Positions 14,954 to 22,713 of a stretch of 64,000 bases of DNA are shown here, one piece after another. The DNA is from Streptomyces halstedii. Lineage in GTDB: Bacteria > Actinomycetota > Actinomycetes > Streptomycetales > Streptomycetaceae. Location: the NCBI GenBank assembly GCA_000720535.1, contig JOAZ01000014.1, forward strand, positions 62,001-126,000, written 5' to 3'. Position 1 is the stretch's first letter. The number at the start of each line of letters is the position of its first letter. The notes beneath the pieces were generated by a model. That model was not told where the DNA came from, ran no database searches, and saw nothing but the letters and a program-made list of their open reading frames with translations. The translations under genes and the position numbers were made by a program.

Positions 14954-16420
14954 GTGCATTCACCACCCCCCACGCTCCCCTGGTACCGCGAGGTGAGCGG
15001 TACCCAGTGGAAGTCCTTCTTCGCCGCCTGGATCGGCTACGTCCTCGACGGTTTCGACTTCGTCCTGATCACCCTGGTCCTCACCGAGATCAGCGACGAC
15101 TTCGGGCTGAGCACGGTGCAGGCGGCCGGTCTGGTCTCCGGCGCCTTCGTCACCCGGTGGCTGGGCGGGGCGGTGCTGGGCGCCCTCGGCGACCGCTACG
15201 GCCGCAAGCTCTCCATGGTGCTGAGCATCCTGCTCTACTCACTGGGCACCTTCGCCTGCGGGTTCGCGTGGAACTACCACAGCCTCTTCGCCGCCCGGCT
15301 CGCCATCGGCATGGGCATGGCGGGTGAGTACAGCGCCAGCGCCACGTACGTCATGGAGAGCTGGCCGGCCCGGCTGCGCGGCCGGGCGAGCGGCTTCCTG
15401 ATCTCCGGTTTCTCCGTCGGCTCGGTCCTCGCCGCGCAGGTCTACACCTGGGTGGTGCCCTCCCTCGGCTGGCGCTGGATGTTCTATCTGGGGCTGGTCC
15501 CGATCGCGGTCGCGCTGTGGATGCGGCGGGCCCTGCCGGAGGCCGAGGAGTGGACCGCGGACGTCGCGGAGCGGGGTGCCAGGCCGAACCCGTTCCGGCC
15601 GCTGTTCCGGACCCCGCGGCCGGCGCTGGTCAACACCGTCCTGGTGGTCGCCGCCACGCTCTCGCTCTTCCTGGTCTTCACCCCCGGCGGCGCGGGCCTG
15701 GTGCCGGTGCTGTCGGTGGTCGCGGGCCTCGCCCTCGTCGCGTTCGCGGTGCAGTTGGGCGGGAAGCGCGGCTGGCTGCTGTACGTGTCGATGATCGTGA
15801 CGCTGTTCTTCGCGTTCCTGTACTCCTGGCCCATCCAGGCGCTCCTGCCCACCTACCTCAAGTCCGAACTGGGCTACAGCACCGGCCAGGTCACCGACGT
15901 CCTGTACTTCGCGGGTTTCGGCACCATGGCGGGCTGCTGGACGGCGGGCTTCCTGGGCGACCGGATCGGCGCGAAGAAGGCGTACGCGGTGACCCTGCTG
16001 GCCTCGCTGGCCTTCGTCTTCCCGGTCTTCATGGTGCACGACAACCTGTTGCTGCTGGGCTGTCTGCTCTTCCTGCTCCAGGCGACGAGCTTCGGGATCT
16101 CGGGGCTGCTGCCGCGCTGGATCGGCGGCCACTTCCCCACCGCGAGCCGTGGTGCCGCGCTGGGCTTCACGTACAACGTGGGGGCGCTCGGCGGGGCCGT
16201 GGCACCGGTCCTCGGCGCGCGGCTGGCGTCCGGGATGGACCTGGGGCAGGCGCTCGCGGTGCTGACCTTCGCGGGGACGGTGATCGTGGTGGTGCTGGTC
16301 GGCTTCGACGTCCCGGCCCGGCTGAACCGGCTGGTCGACCCGGACGCCACCGACGACCATCTCGCGGCGGCGGACCTGTCCGAGGGACTGCCCCGGCCGG
16401 AACCGGCGAGCCGCCGGTGA
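14954..16420 (+). CDS. nanT: MFS sialate:H+ symporter, NanT-like
   Basis: About 488 residues. MFS motif A (GALGDRYGRK) after TM2, and a second copy-like DRIGAKKAY in the other half. A long central region with two extra hydrophobic stretches (NTVLVVAATLSLFLVF, VLSVVAGLALVAFAV) resembles the 14-segment layout of E. coli NanT rather than 12 TMs. GTG 14954 has GGAG six bases upstream; ATG 14942 lies in frame but lacks a ribosome site. It follows nanE by under 70 bp and ends at a strong hairpin. With the ABC importer, the island would have two sialate uptake routes. Other carboxylic acids are possible substrates. Confidence 0.82.
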   Translation: MHSPPPTLPWYREVSGTQWKSFFAAWIGYVLDGFDFVLITLVLTEISDDFGLSTVQAAGLVSGAFVTRWLGGAVLGALGDRYGRKLSMVLSILLYSLGTFACGFAWNYHSLFAARLAIGMGMAGEYSASATYVMESWPARLRGRASGFLISGFSVGSVLAAQVYTWVVPSLGWRWMFYLGLVPIAVALWMRRALPEAEEWTADVAERGARPNPFRPLFRTPRPALVNTVLVVAATLSLFLVFTPGGAGLVPVLSVVAGLALVAFAVQLGGKRGWLLYVSMIVTLFFAFLYSWPIQALLPTYLKSELGYSTGQVTDVLYFAGFGTMAGCWTAGFLGDRIGAKKAYAVTLLASLAFVFPVFMVHDNLLLLGCLLFLLQATSFGISGLLPRWIGGHFPTASRGAALGFTYNVGALGGAVAPVLGARLASGMDLGQALAVLTFAGTVIVVVLVGFDVPARLNRLVDPDATDDHLAAADLSEGLPRPEPASRR

Positions 16421-16426
16421 CGGCCC

Positions 16427-16459
16427 GGGGCCGCTCACCGTGCCACGGTGAGCGGCCCC
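16427..16459. terminator. Bidirectional terminator
   Basis: Perfect 15-bp stem (GGGGCCGCTCACCGT at 16427-16441, complement 16445-16459) with a 3-nt loop, placed between the convergent nanT-like and MaoC genes. Confidence 0.85.
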
Positions 16460-16478
16460 GCCCTGCGGACACCGTTCC

Positions 16479-16937
16479 TCAGGGGGAGAAGTACGTCAGG
16501 GACTCGGCGACGCAGACCGGCTTCGGCGATCCCTCGCGTTCGAAGGTGAAGGCGCGGGTCATCCGCACCCCGCCCCGGGCCGCCTCCCGCACGTCGGTGA
16601 CCGTGGCGTGCAGCCGGACGCGGCTGCCGACGGGGACGGGCGCCGGGTACCTGACCCGGTCCGCCCCGTAGTTGAGCGCGCGCCCCACGCCGGTGACCTG
16701 GAGGAGTTCCGCGAACATCGGGATGCCCCAGCTCAGCACCATGTGGCCGTGGGCGATGGTGCGTCCGTAGGGCCCCTCGGCGGCTCGGGCGGTGTCGGTG
16801 TGGATCCACTGGTGGTCCCCGGAGACGTGGGCGTAGGCGTCGATGAGCTCCTGGGTGACCTCCTTCCAGCCGGAGTGCCCGAGGTCGCGCCCGCCGAGGG
16901 CGAGGATCTCCGGGAGGCCGTGGACGGTCAGGGGCAT
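16479..16937 (-). CDS. MaoC-family (R)-enoyl-CoA hydratase
   Basis: 152-residue hot-dog fold protein. The hydratase-2 motif GDHQWIH (40-46) supplies catalytic Asp41 and His46. The IAHGHM segment and the YPAPVPVGSRVRL strand are typical of single-domain MaoC enzymes. It hydrates trans-2-enoyl-CoA to the 3-hydroxyacyl-CoA. Start 16937 has GGAG upstream. It is last in a minus-strand series behind an MHS transporter and a thiolase, suiting a beta-oxidation-like route. Confidence 0.88.
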   Translation of the reverse strand: MPLTVHGLPEILALGGRDLGHSGWKEVTQELIDAYAHVSGDHQWIHTDTARAAEGPYGRTIAHGHMVLSWGIPMFAELLQVTGVGRALNYGADRVRYPAPVPVGSRVRLHATVTDVREAARGGVRMTRAFTFEREGSPKPVCVAESLTYFSP

Positions 16938-16970
16938 CGGTGGTTTCTCCGTTCGGTGCGTCGGGGCGGG

Positions 16971-18314
16971 TCAGGCGGCGACGGGGGCGGTACGGGGACC
17001 GGCGGCCGCGTCGGCGGCCAGCTCGTCGTGGTTGGGGCGCCGGAGCAGCAGGAGCATGCAGCCGAGGGTCAGCGCCACCTGGAAGACGGCGTACACGATG
17101 ACCGCGGTGATGGAGCCGGTCCGGTTGAGGAGGAACTGGCCGATGATCGGGGTCGTGCCGCCCAGCAGGGTGCCGCAGAGCTGGTAGCAGAGCGAGATGC
17201 CGGTGTAGCGGACGTGCGCGGGGAAGCGGCTGGCGAGCATGCCGGCGAGGGCCGCGTAGTACAGGCAGTGCGGGATGGTGGCGACGGCGACACCGAGCAT
17301 GGCGAGGCCGTAGTTCTCGGTGCTGATGAGGACGAACATCAGCGGCATCAGGACCAGTTCGGGCACCAGCATGACGACGACCGCGCGCGACCAGCTCTTC
17401 ATCCTCATGGCGATGACCGCGCCGAAGGGCTGGACGAGGATCTGGGTGATGTTGGCGACCAGGATGATCGTCAGGAACGAGCTGCGGTCGAAACCGAGCG
17501 AGCTGGTCGCCCAGGACAGCGCGAACGTCGACTTGAAGTACGTGGCCGAGAGCCCGATGGTGCAGGCGCCGATGCCGAGGACGATCAGCATGGGGTGCTT
17601 GCGCAGGACCTCGGTCAGCGGGAGCTTGACGACCTCCTTCTTCTTGATGAGGCCGGCCATGGCGGGCGATTCGGCGACCTTCAGACGCACGAGGAGACCG
17701 ACGACGACCAGGGCAGCGGAGGCGAGGAACGGCACGCGCCAGCCCCAGGCGACGAAGGCGTCGTCGGGCAGCTGGCTGATGGCCAGGAAGCTCAGGGTGG
17801 ACAGGGTGTTGCCGACGGGCGAGCCCTGCTGGGCGAACGCCCCGTACAGCACCGACTTGCCCTTGGGGGCGTGTTCGGAGGCGATCAGGACGGAGCCGCC
17901 CCACTCACCGCCGAGGCCGATGCCCTGGATCATGCGGATGCAGACCAGCAGGACCGGGGCGGCGACGCCGATGGAGGCGTAGCCGGGCAGGAGGCCGATG
18001 GCGGTGGTGGAGACGCCCATCAGCAGCAGGGTGATGACCAGGGTCTTCTTGCGGCCGAGCCGGTCGCCGTAGTGGCCGAAGATGACGCCGCCGAGGGGGC
18101 GGGCGAGGAAGCCGACCCAGAAGGTGGCGAAGGCGACCAGGGTGCCTATGGGGCCTTCGAGTTCGGGGAAGAACACCTTGTCGAAGACGAGGGCCGCCGC
18201 TGTCCCGTAGATGTAGAAGTCGAACCACTCGATGGTGGAGCCGATGAAGGCCCCGAACCCCGCGCGGTTGGCGGCTCTCGTCTTCTCGCGTGCGGTGGCG
18301 GTGGACGCACTCAT
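16971..18314 (-). CDS. MHS-family (metabolite:H+ symporter) MFS importer
   Basis: 447 residues with 12 membrane segments. It has the MHS opening GSTIEWFDFYIYG, motif A FGHYGDRLGRKKTL, and the charged loop after TM4 (GIGLGGEWGG). MHS proteins import organic acids such as shikimate, alpha-ketoglutarate, aromatic acids, proline or betaine. Start 18314 has GGGAG upstream. Flanked by thiolase and MaoC genes, it probably brings in the acid that the CoA-transferase at 20878-22661 activates. The substrate is unresolved. Confidence 0.92.
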   Translation of the reverse strand: MSASTATAREKTRAANRAGFGAFIGSTIEWFDFYIYGTAAALVFDKVFFPELEGPIGTLVAFATFWVGFLARPLGGVIFGHYGDRLGRKKTLVITLLLMGVSTTAIGLLPGYASIGVAAPVLLVCIRMIQGIGLGGEWGGSVLIASEHAPKGKSVLYGAFAQQGSPVGNTLSTLSFLAISQLPDDAFVAWGWRVPFLASAALVVVGLLVRLKVAESPAMAGLIKKKEVVKLPLTEVLRKHPMLIVLGIGACTIGLSATYFKSTFALSWATSSLGFDRSSFLTIILVANITQILVQPFGAVIAMRMKSWSRAVVVMLVPELVLMPLMFVLISTENYGLAMLGVAVATIPHCLYYAALAGMLASRFPAHVRYTGISLCYQLCGTLLGGTTPIIGQFLLNRTGSITAVIVYAVFQVALTLGCMLLLLRRPNHDELAADAAAGPRTAPVAA

Positions 18315-18445
18315 GGGTGGCTCCCGTGGACATCGTTGATCAAGCGGATGAGGGCATGACGGACCGGGGCGTCGCCCGGGGACGCCCTGCGCCGCGCGGG
18401 GTGGTACGGGGACGGCGGCGCGGTGGAACGGGTGGTGAGGGAGAG

Positions 18446-19672
18446 TCAGGCGGTGACGCGCTCGAAGACCGCGGCGAGGCCCTGACCGCCGCCGACGCAC
18501 ATGGTCTCCAGGCCGTAGCGGGCCTGGCCGCGGTGCATCTCGTGGGCGAGGGTGGCGAGGACGCGGGCACCGGTGGCCCCGACCGGGTGGCCGAGGGAGA
18601 CGCCGGAGCCGTTGACGTTGATCCGCTGCTCGTGGTCGCTCTCGCCGAGGCCGAGTTCGCGGGTGCAGGCCAGGACCTGGGCGGCGAACGCCTCGTTGAT
18701 CTCGATCAGGTCGAGGTCGGCGAGGGTGAGCCCGGCGCGGCCGAGGGCGGCGCGGGTGGCCGGTACGGGGCCGAGGCCCATGGTCGCGGCGGGCACTCCG
18801 GCGCGGGCGAAGGAGACGAGGCGGACCAGCGGGGTGAGGCCGAGCCGTTCGGCGGTGGCGGCGCTGGTGACCAGGCAGGCGGCGGCCGCGTCGTTCTGGC
18901 CGCTGGCGTTGCCGGCGGTGACGGTGGCCTCCGGGTCGCTCTTGGCCATGATCGGGCGCAGCGCGGCGAGTTGCTCGGCGGTGGTGTCGGGGCGGGGGTG
19001 CTCGTCGGCGGTGACGGTGGTCTCGGCCTTGCGGGTGCGTACGGTCACGGGGACGATCTCCGCGTCGTAGCGCCCCTCCCGTACGGCGCGGGCGGCGCGG
19101 GCCTGGGAGCGCAGGGCCAGGGCGTCCTGGTCGGCGCGGCTGATGCCGTAGGCGCGGCGGAGGTTCTCGGCGGTCTCGATCATGCCGCCGGGCACGGGGT
19201 GGTGGACGCCGCCCGCGGTGACCCGGCCGCGGGCGAGGGAGTCGTGGAGCTGGAGGCCGGGGCCCTTGATGCCCCAGCGGCCGTCGTGGGTGTAGTAGGG
19301 GGCGGCACTCATCACGTCCACCCCGCCCGCGACGACGACGTCGCTGAAGCCGGCCCGGATCTGCATGGCGGCGTCCAGGACGGCCTGGAGGCCGGAGCCG
19401 CAGCGGCGGTCGGTCTGGAGGCCGGTGACGGTGTCGGGGAGCCCCGCGTCGAGCGCGGCGACGCGGCCGACGGCCGGTGCCTCGGCGCTGGGGTAGGCGT
19501 GGCCGAGGATCACCTCGTCGACCCGGTCGGGGTCGATCCCCGTACGGGCGACGACCTCGGCGATGACGCGTGCGGCCAGCGCGGCGGGCGTCTGCCCGGC
19601 GAAGACCCCGCCGAAACGCCCGATGGGGGTGCGCAGCGGTTCGCAGATGACGACATCGGTCTGATCGGGCAC
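18446..19672 (-). CDS. Acyl-CoA thiolase (PcaF/acetyl-CoA acetyltransferase type)
   Basis: 408 residues with the complete thiolase set: nucleophile Cys91 (RRCGSGL), NEAFAAQ, GHPVGATGAR with catalytic His, and the second Cys in CVGGGQG near the C-terminus. It cleaves a 3-oxoacyl-CoA with CoA to give acetyl-CoA. GTG start. A LysR-type box lies 63 bp upstream. Together with the CoA-transferase pair the arrangement resembles pcaIJ-pcaF of the beta-ketoadipate route, but the transferase is of another subfamily. Confidence 0.93.
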   Translation of the reverse strand: MPDQTDVVICEPLRTPIGRFGGVFAGQTPAALAARVIAEVVARTGIDPDRVDEVILGHAYPSAEAPAVGRVAALDAGLPDTVTGLQTDRRCGSGLQAVLDAAMQIRAGFSDVVVAGGVDVMSAAPYYTHDGRWGIKGPGLQLHDSLARGRVTAGGVHHPVPGGMIETAENLRRAYGISRADQDALALRSQARAARAVREGRYDAEIVPVTVRTRKAETTVTADEHPRPDTTAEQLAALRPIMAKSDPEATVTAGNASGQNDAAAACLVTSAATAERLGLTPLVRLVSFARAGVPAATMGLGPVPATRAALGRAGLTLADLDLIEINEAFAAQVLACTRELGLGESDHEQRINVNGSGVSLGHPVGATGARVLATLAHEMHRGQARYGLETMCVGGGQGLAAVFERVTA

Positions 19673-19734
19673 GGCGGAACACCTTTCGGCGGCTCGGGTG
19701 TGTGGGCCGACCTTCGCACCCGACCACTGAGTCG

Positions 19735-19749
19735 GTCCAATATCGAGTT
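19735..19749. promoter_or_regulatory. LysR box upstream of thiolase gene
   Basis: GTCCAATATCGAGTT, matching 13 of 15 positions of the reverse complement of the site at 20790-20804 in the LysR/CoA-transferase intergenic region. The minus-strand reading contains TTGGAC, which could be the -35 of the thiolase promoter. Likely bound by the LysR protein encoded next door. Confidence 0.6.
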
Positions 19750-19844
19750 GGCCGTCCTTCCAGACGCCGGGCGTCTCAATCCTGGTGACGGGGCCGGGCG
19801 CCGGGCGTCCCGGTCCGGACGACGGGGCCCCGGAGCCGTGCGTC

Positions 19845-20747
19845 TCAGTCGGGGTGACGGGGTGTCGGCAGGGCGTGCTCGGCGACCGCCAGCACGGCCC
19901 GCAGCGCCGGTGAGGGGTTGTCGGTGCGCCACGCGAGGGCCGCCTGCCGCCGGACGGGCGGGCCGGCCAGGGACCGGTAGACGAGTCCGCTCTGCTGGAT
20001 GTGCCGGACCGAGGAGACGGTGAGCGTGACGCCGACGCCCGCGGCGACGAGGGCCAGGATCGTGTACGAGTCGGGCGCCTCCTGCACCACGCGCGGGTTG
20101 AAGCCGGCCGACTCGCAGACCTGGACCATCGCGTCGCGCACCGAGGAGCCGGCGTTCGCGGGGAAGGAGACGAAGGGCTCGTCGGCCAGGACCGCGATGG
20201 GGACGCTGTCCAGGCCGGCCAGGTGGTGGTCGGAGGGCAGCGCGCACAGCAGCTCCTCCTCGTCGATGACCCGGTGGGCCACGCCCGGCTGGGTCACCGG
20301 GAGACGGACGAACCCCAGGTCCAGGGAGCCGTCGGCGACCCGGGACAGGGCGACGTTGGCGTAGGTCTGCCCCTTCATGACCAGCTCCAGGGCGGGGTGG
20401 GCCGCCCGCACCGCCCGGGTCAGCCGGGGCAGGGTCTCGTGGCTGGAGGCCCCGGCGAAGCCGACGGTGACGCGGCCGTACTCCCCGCGCCCGGCGGCCT
20501 TGGCCGCCCGTACCGCCGTGTCGAGGTCCTCCAGGACCGCGCGGACGGGTTCGAGGAACGACTCCCCCGCGCCGGTGAGCCGGACGGACCGGGTGTTGCG
20601 CTCGAAGAGCTGGACGCCCAGCTCCTTCTCCAGCTGGCGGATCTGCTGGCTGAGCGGGGGCTGCGCCATCTGGAGGCGCCTGGCTGCCCGGCCGAAGTGC
20701 AGCTCCTCGGCCACGGCGGTGAACGCGGTGAGGTGACGCAGTTCCAT
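19845..20747 (-). CDS. LysR-family regulator of CoA-thioester catabolic genes
   Basis: 300 residues. Winged helix-turn-helix at 1-60 (MELRHLTAFTAVAEELHFGRAARRL, PPLSQQIRQLE) and a periplasmic-binding-like effector domain from about 90. Start ATG 20747 gives the canonical LysR N-terminus. Divergent from the CoA-transferase genes across 130 bp with a candidate box, and upstream of the thiolase on its own strand. It is related to the CatR/BenM group by its QPPLSQQIRQLE segment, whose members respond to muconate-type acids. An aromatic or dicarboxylic inducer is plausible. Confidence 0.93.
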   Translation of the reverse strand: MELRHLTAFTAVAEELHFGRAARRLQMAQPPLSQQIRQLEKELGVQLFERNTRSVRLTGAGESFLEPVRAVLEDLDTAVRAAKAAGRGEYGRVTVGFAGASSHETLPRLTRAVRAAHPALELVMKGQTYANVALSRVADGSLDLGFVRLPVTQPGVAHRVIDEEELLCALPSDHHLAGLDSVPIAVLADEPFVSFPANAGSSVRDAMVQVCESAGFNPRVVQEAPDSYTILALVAAGVGVTLTVSSVRHIQQSGLVYRSLAGPPVRRQAALAWRTDNPSPALRAVLAVAEHALPTPRHPD

Positions 20748-20789
20748 CGGACCCGTCCATTCATTGCTCTGCGGTCTTGACGGGACCCT

Positions 20790-20804
20790 AATTCGGTATT
20801 GGAC
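20790..20804. promoter_or_regulatory. LysR box in divergent intergenic region
   Basis: AATTCGGTATTGGAC; its reverse complement GTCCAATACCGAATT matches the site at 19735 at 13 of 15 positions. It lies between lysR and the CoA-transferase A gene and ends in TTGGAC, a possible -35 for the plus-strand promoter. Confidence 0.6.
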
Positions 20805-20877
20805 AGCAATCAATAGCCGCTGACACGGTAGGAGGACACCCCCTGGGGACACCCCCGCACACTCGCCGAGGAGCACC

Positions 20878-21834
20878 GTGGAACGGACGGATACCGCCGC
20901 CGGAGCCGGCGTGGTCATGTCGATGAGGGAGGCCGTCGCCTCCTTCGTGCACGACGGCGCCACCGTCAGTCTCGAAGGCTTCACCCACCTCGTCCCCACC
21001 GCCGCCGGGCACGAGATCATCCGGCAGGGCCGCCGCGACCTCACGGTGGTGCGGATGACGGCGGACATCGTGGTGGACCAGATGATCGCCGCGGGCTGTG
21101 TCTCGCGGCTGGTCTCCTCCTTCGTGGGCAACTCCTCCGCCGGTTCGCTCGGTGAGCTCCGGCGCAGGATCGAGCGCGCCGACCCGGCACCGCTGGCCTT
21201 CGAGGAGTACAGCCACTACGGGATGGTCTGCCGCTACCTCGCCGGTGCGCAGCGCCTGCCCTTCTACCCGCTGCGCAGCTACGGCGGCAGCGACCTGCCG
21301 GGGGTCAACAGCGACCTGCGCACGGTGACCTCGCCCTATCCGGGGCCGGACGGCGAGCCGGAGCGGATCTACGTCGTCCCGCCGGTCAACCCGGACGTGA
21401 CGATCGTCCACGCCCAGCGGGCGGACCGCCGGGGCAACACCCAGCTGTGGGGGCTGACCGGCGTCCAGGCGGAGGCGGTCTACGCGGCGGACAAGGCGAT
21501 CGTCGTCGTGGAGGAGGTCGTCGCCGACGCGGTGGTGCGCTCCGACCCCAACCGCACCCTGATCCCCGCGCACGCGGTGGACGCCGTGGTGGTCTGCCCG
21601 CGCGGCGCGCACCCGTCCTTCGCGCAGGGCTACTACGACCGCGACAACGCCTTCTACCGCGCCTGGTCGCACATCAGCAAGGACCCGGAGCGGCTGCGGG
21701 AGTGGCTCCGGGAGTGGGTGTACGGCACGGAGGACCACGCCGCGTACGTCGACAAGCTGGGCGAGGAGTTCTGGGCGGGGCTCGCGGTCGGCGAGGCGCT
21801 CAGCGAACCGGTGGACTACGGGCGGCGGCTGTGA
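20878..21834 (+). CDS. CoA-transferase subunit A (GctA/IpdA class)
   Basis: 318 residues. Class I CoA-transferase alpha subunit with the glycine-rich N-terminal strand region (VSLEGFTHLVPTAAGHEIIRQG) and PDVTIVHAQRADRRGNTQLWG near residue 180, which is typical of the longer glutaconate/IpdA type rather than the short PcaI type. GTG start follows GAGGAGC. The beta subunit follows after 26 bp. It activates a carboxylic acid by transfer of CoA. In the IpdAB subgroup some members instead open a ring, so transferase activity on a free acid is an inference. Confidence 0.88.
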   Translation: MERTDTAAGAGVVMSMREAVASFVHDGATVSLEGFTHLVPTAAGHEIIRQGRRDLTVVRMTADIVVDQMIAAGCVSRLVSSFVGNSSAGSLGELRRRIERADPAPLAFEEYSHYGMVCRYLAGAQRLPFYPLRSYGGSDLPGVNSDLRTVTSPYPGPDGEPERIYVVPPVNPDVTIVHAQRADRRGNTQLWGLTGVQAEAVYAADKAIVVVEEVVADAVVRSDPNRTLIPAHAVDAVVVCPRGAHPSFAQGYYDRDNAFYRAWSHISKDPERLREWLREWVYGTEDHAAYVDKLGEEFWAGLAVGEALSEPVDYGRRL

Positions 21835-21860
21835 GCGCGCCGAGGGAGAGGGAACGGGTC

Positions 21861-22661
21861 ATGACCACCACACCACCGGACACGGGCACCACCGCCCCCG
21901 GCACGTCCGTCACGTCGTCGGAGCTGCTCTCCGTCGTCGCCTCCCGCGAACTGGCCGCGCGTCGCGCGGTGTTCGCCGGGATCGGGCTGCCGACCCTCGC
22001 CACCGAGCTGGCCCGTCTGACGGTCGCACCGGAGATCGAGGTCGTCTACGAGTCCGGGGTGTGCGGGGCGCACCCCTCGCATCTGCCGGAGACGATCGCC
22101 GACGCGGTGCTGATCTCCGGTGCGGAGGCCGTGCTGTCGATGCCGGCGCTGTTCGGCTATGTGCTCCAGGGCGGGCACATCGACGTCGGGTTCCTGGGGG
22201 CCGCGCAGATCGACCGGTGGGGCAATCTCAACACCTCGGTGATCGGGGACTGGGAGCGCCCCGAGGTACGGCTGCCGGGCTCCGGCGGCGCGGTCGAGGT
22301 GATGGCCGGCTCCCGGGAGGTCTTCGTGGTGATGCGCCGTCACAACCCGCGCTCCTTCACGGAGTTCCTCGACTTCTGCACCACGCCGGGCCCGGACCGG
22401 GCGCTGGCGGAGGGCATCCGGCCGCGGGGCGCGGGGGTCACCCGGGTCATCACCGAACTGGGCGTCCTGGCCCGCGAGGGCGTCGGTGACCAACTGCGTC
22501 TGGTCGCCACACACCCCGGGGTGACGGTGGATCAGGTGCGGGCGGCGACCGGCTGGGAGCTGGCGGTAACCGACCGGGTGGCGACCGTGCCGCCGCCGAC
22601 CGCGGCCGAACTGCGGCTGCTGCGCGAGGACGTGGACCCCGGTCGGGTCTATCTTCGCTGA
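21861..22661 (+). CDS. CoA-transferase subunit B
   Basis: 266-residue beta subunit. The EVVYESG segment places a Glu where class I CoA-transferases have the thioester-forming glutamate. The gene also has GGHIDVGFLGAAQIDRWGN and the Arg-rich RHNPRSF stretch seen in IpdB/GctB-like proteins. ATG 21861 is preceded by GGGAGAGGGAA. It forms the enzyme with subunit A encoded immediately upstream. Confidence 0.88.
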   Translation: MTTTPPDTGTTAPGTSVTSSELLSVVASRELAARRAVFAGIGLPTLATELARLTVAPEIEVVYESGVCGAHPSHLPETIADAVLISGAEAVLSMPALFGYVLQGGHIDVGFLGAAQIDRWGNLNTSVIGDWERPEVRLPGSGGAVEVMAGSREVFVVMRRHNPRSFTEFLDFCTTPGPDRALAEGIRPRGAGVTRVITELGVLAREGVGDQLRLVATHPGVTVDQVRAATGWELAVTDRVATVPPPTAAELRLLREDVDPGRVYLR

Positions 22662-22713
22662 GACGGCACACCGTCGCGCACCCGTTCGCTTCAACGAGAG
22701 GACCGCACCCGTC

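Noticed and set aside
16971-19727. 918-codon minus-strand frame reading into the thiolase gene
   Set aside because: Only the part from 18314 down is the MHS transporter; the N-terminal part is an Arg/Pro-rich out-of-frame reading of thiolase.
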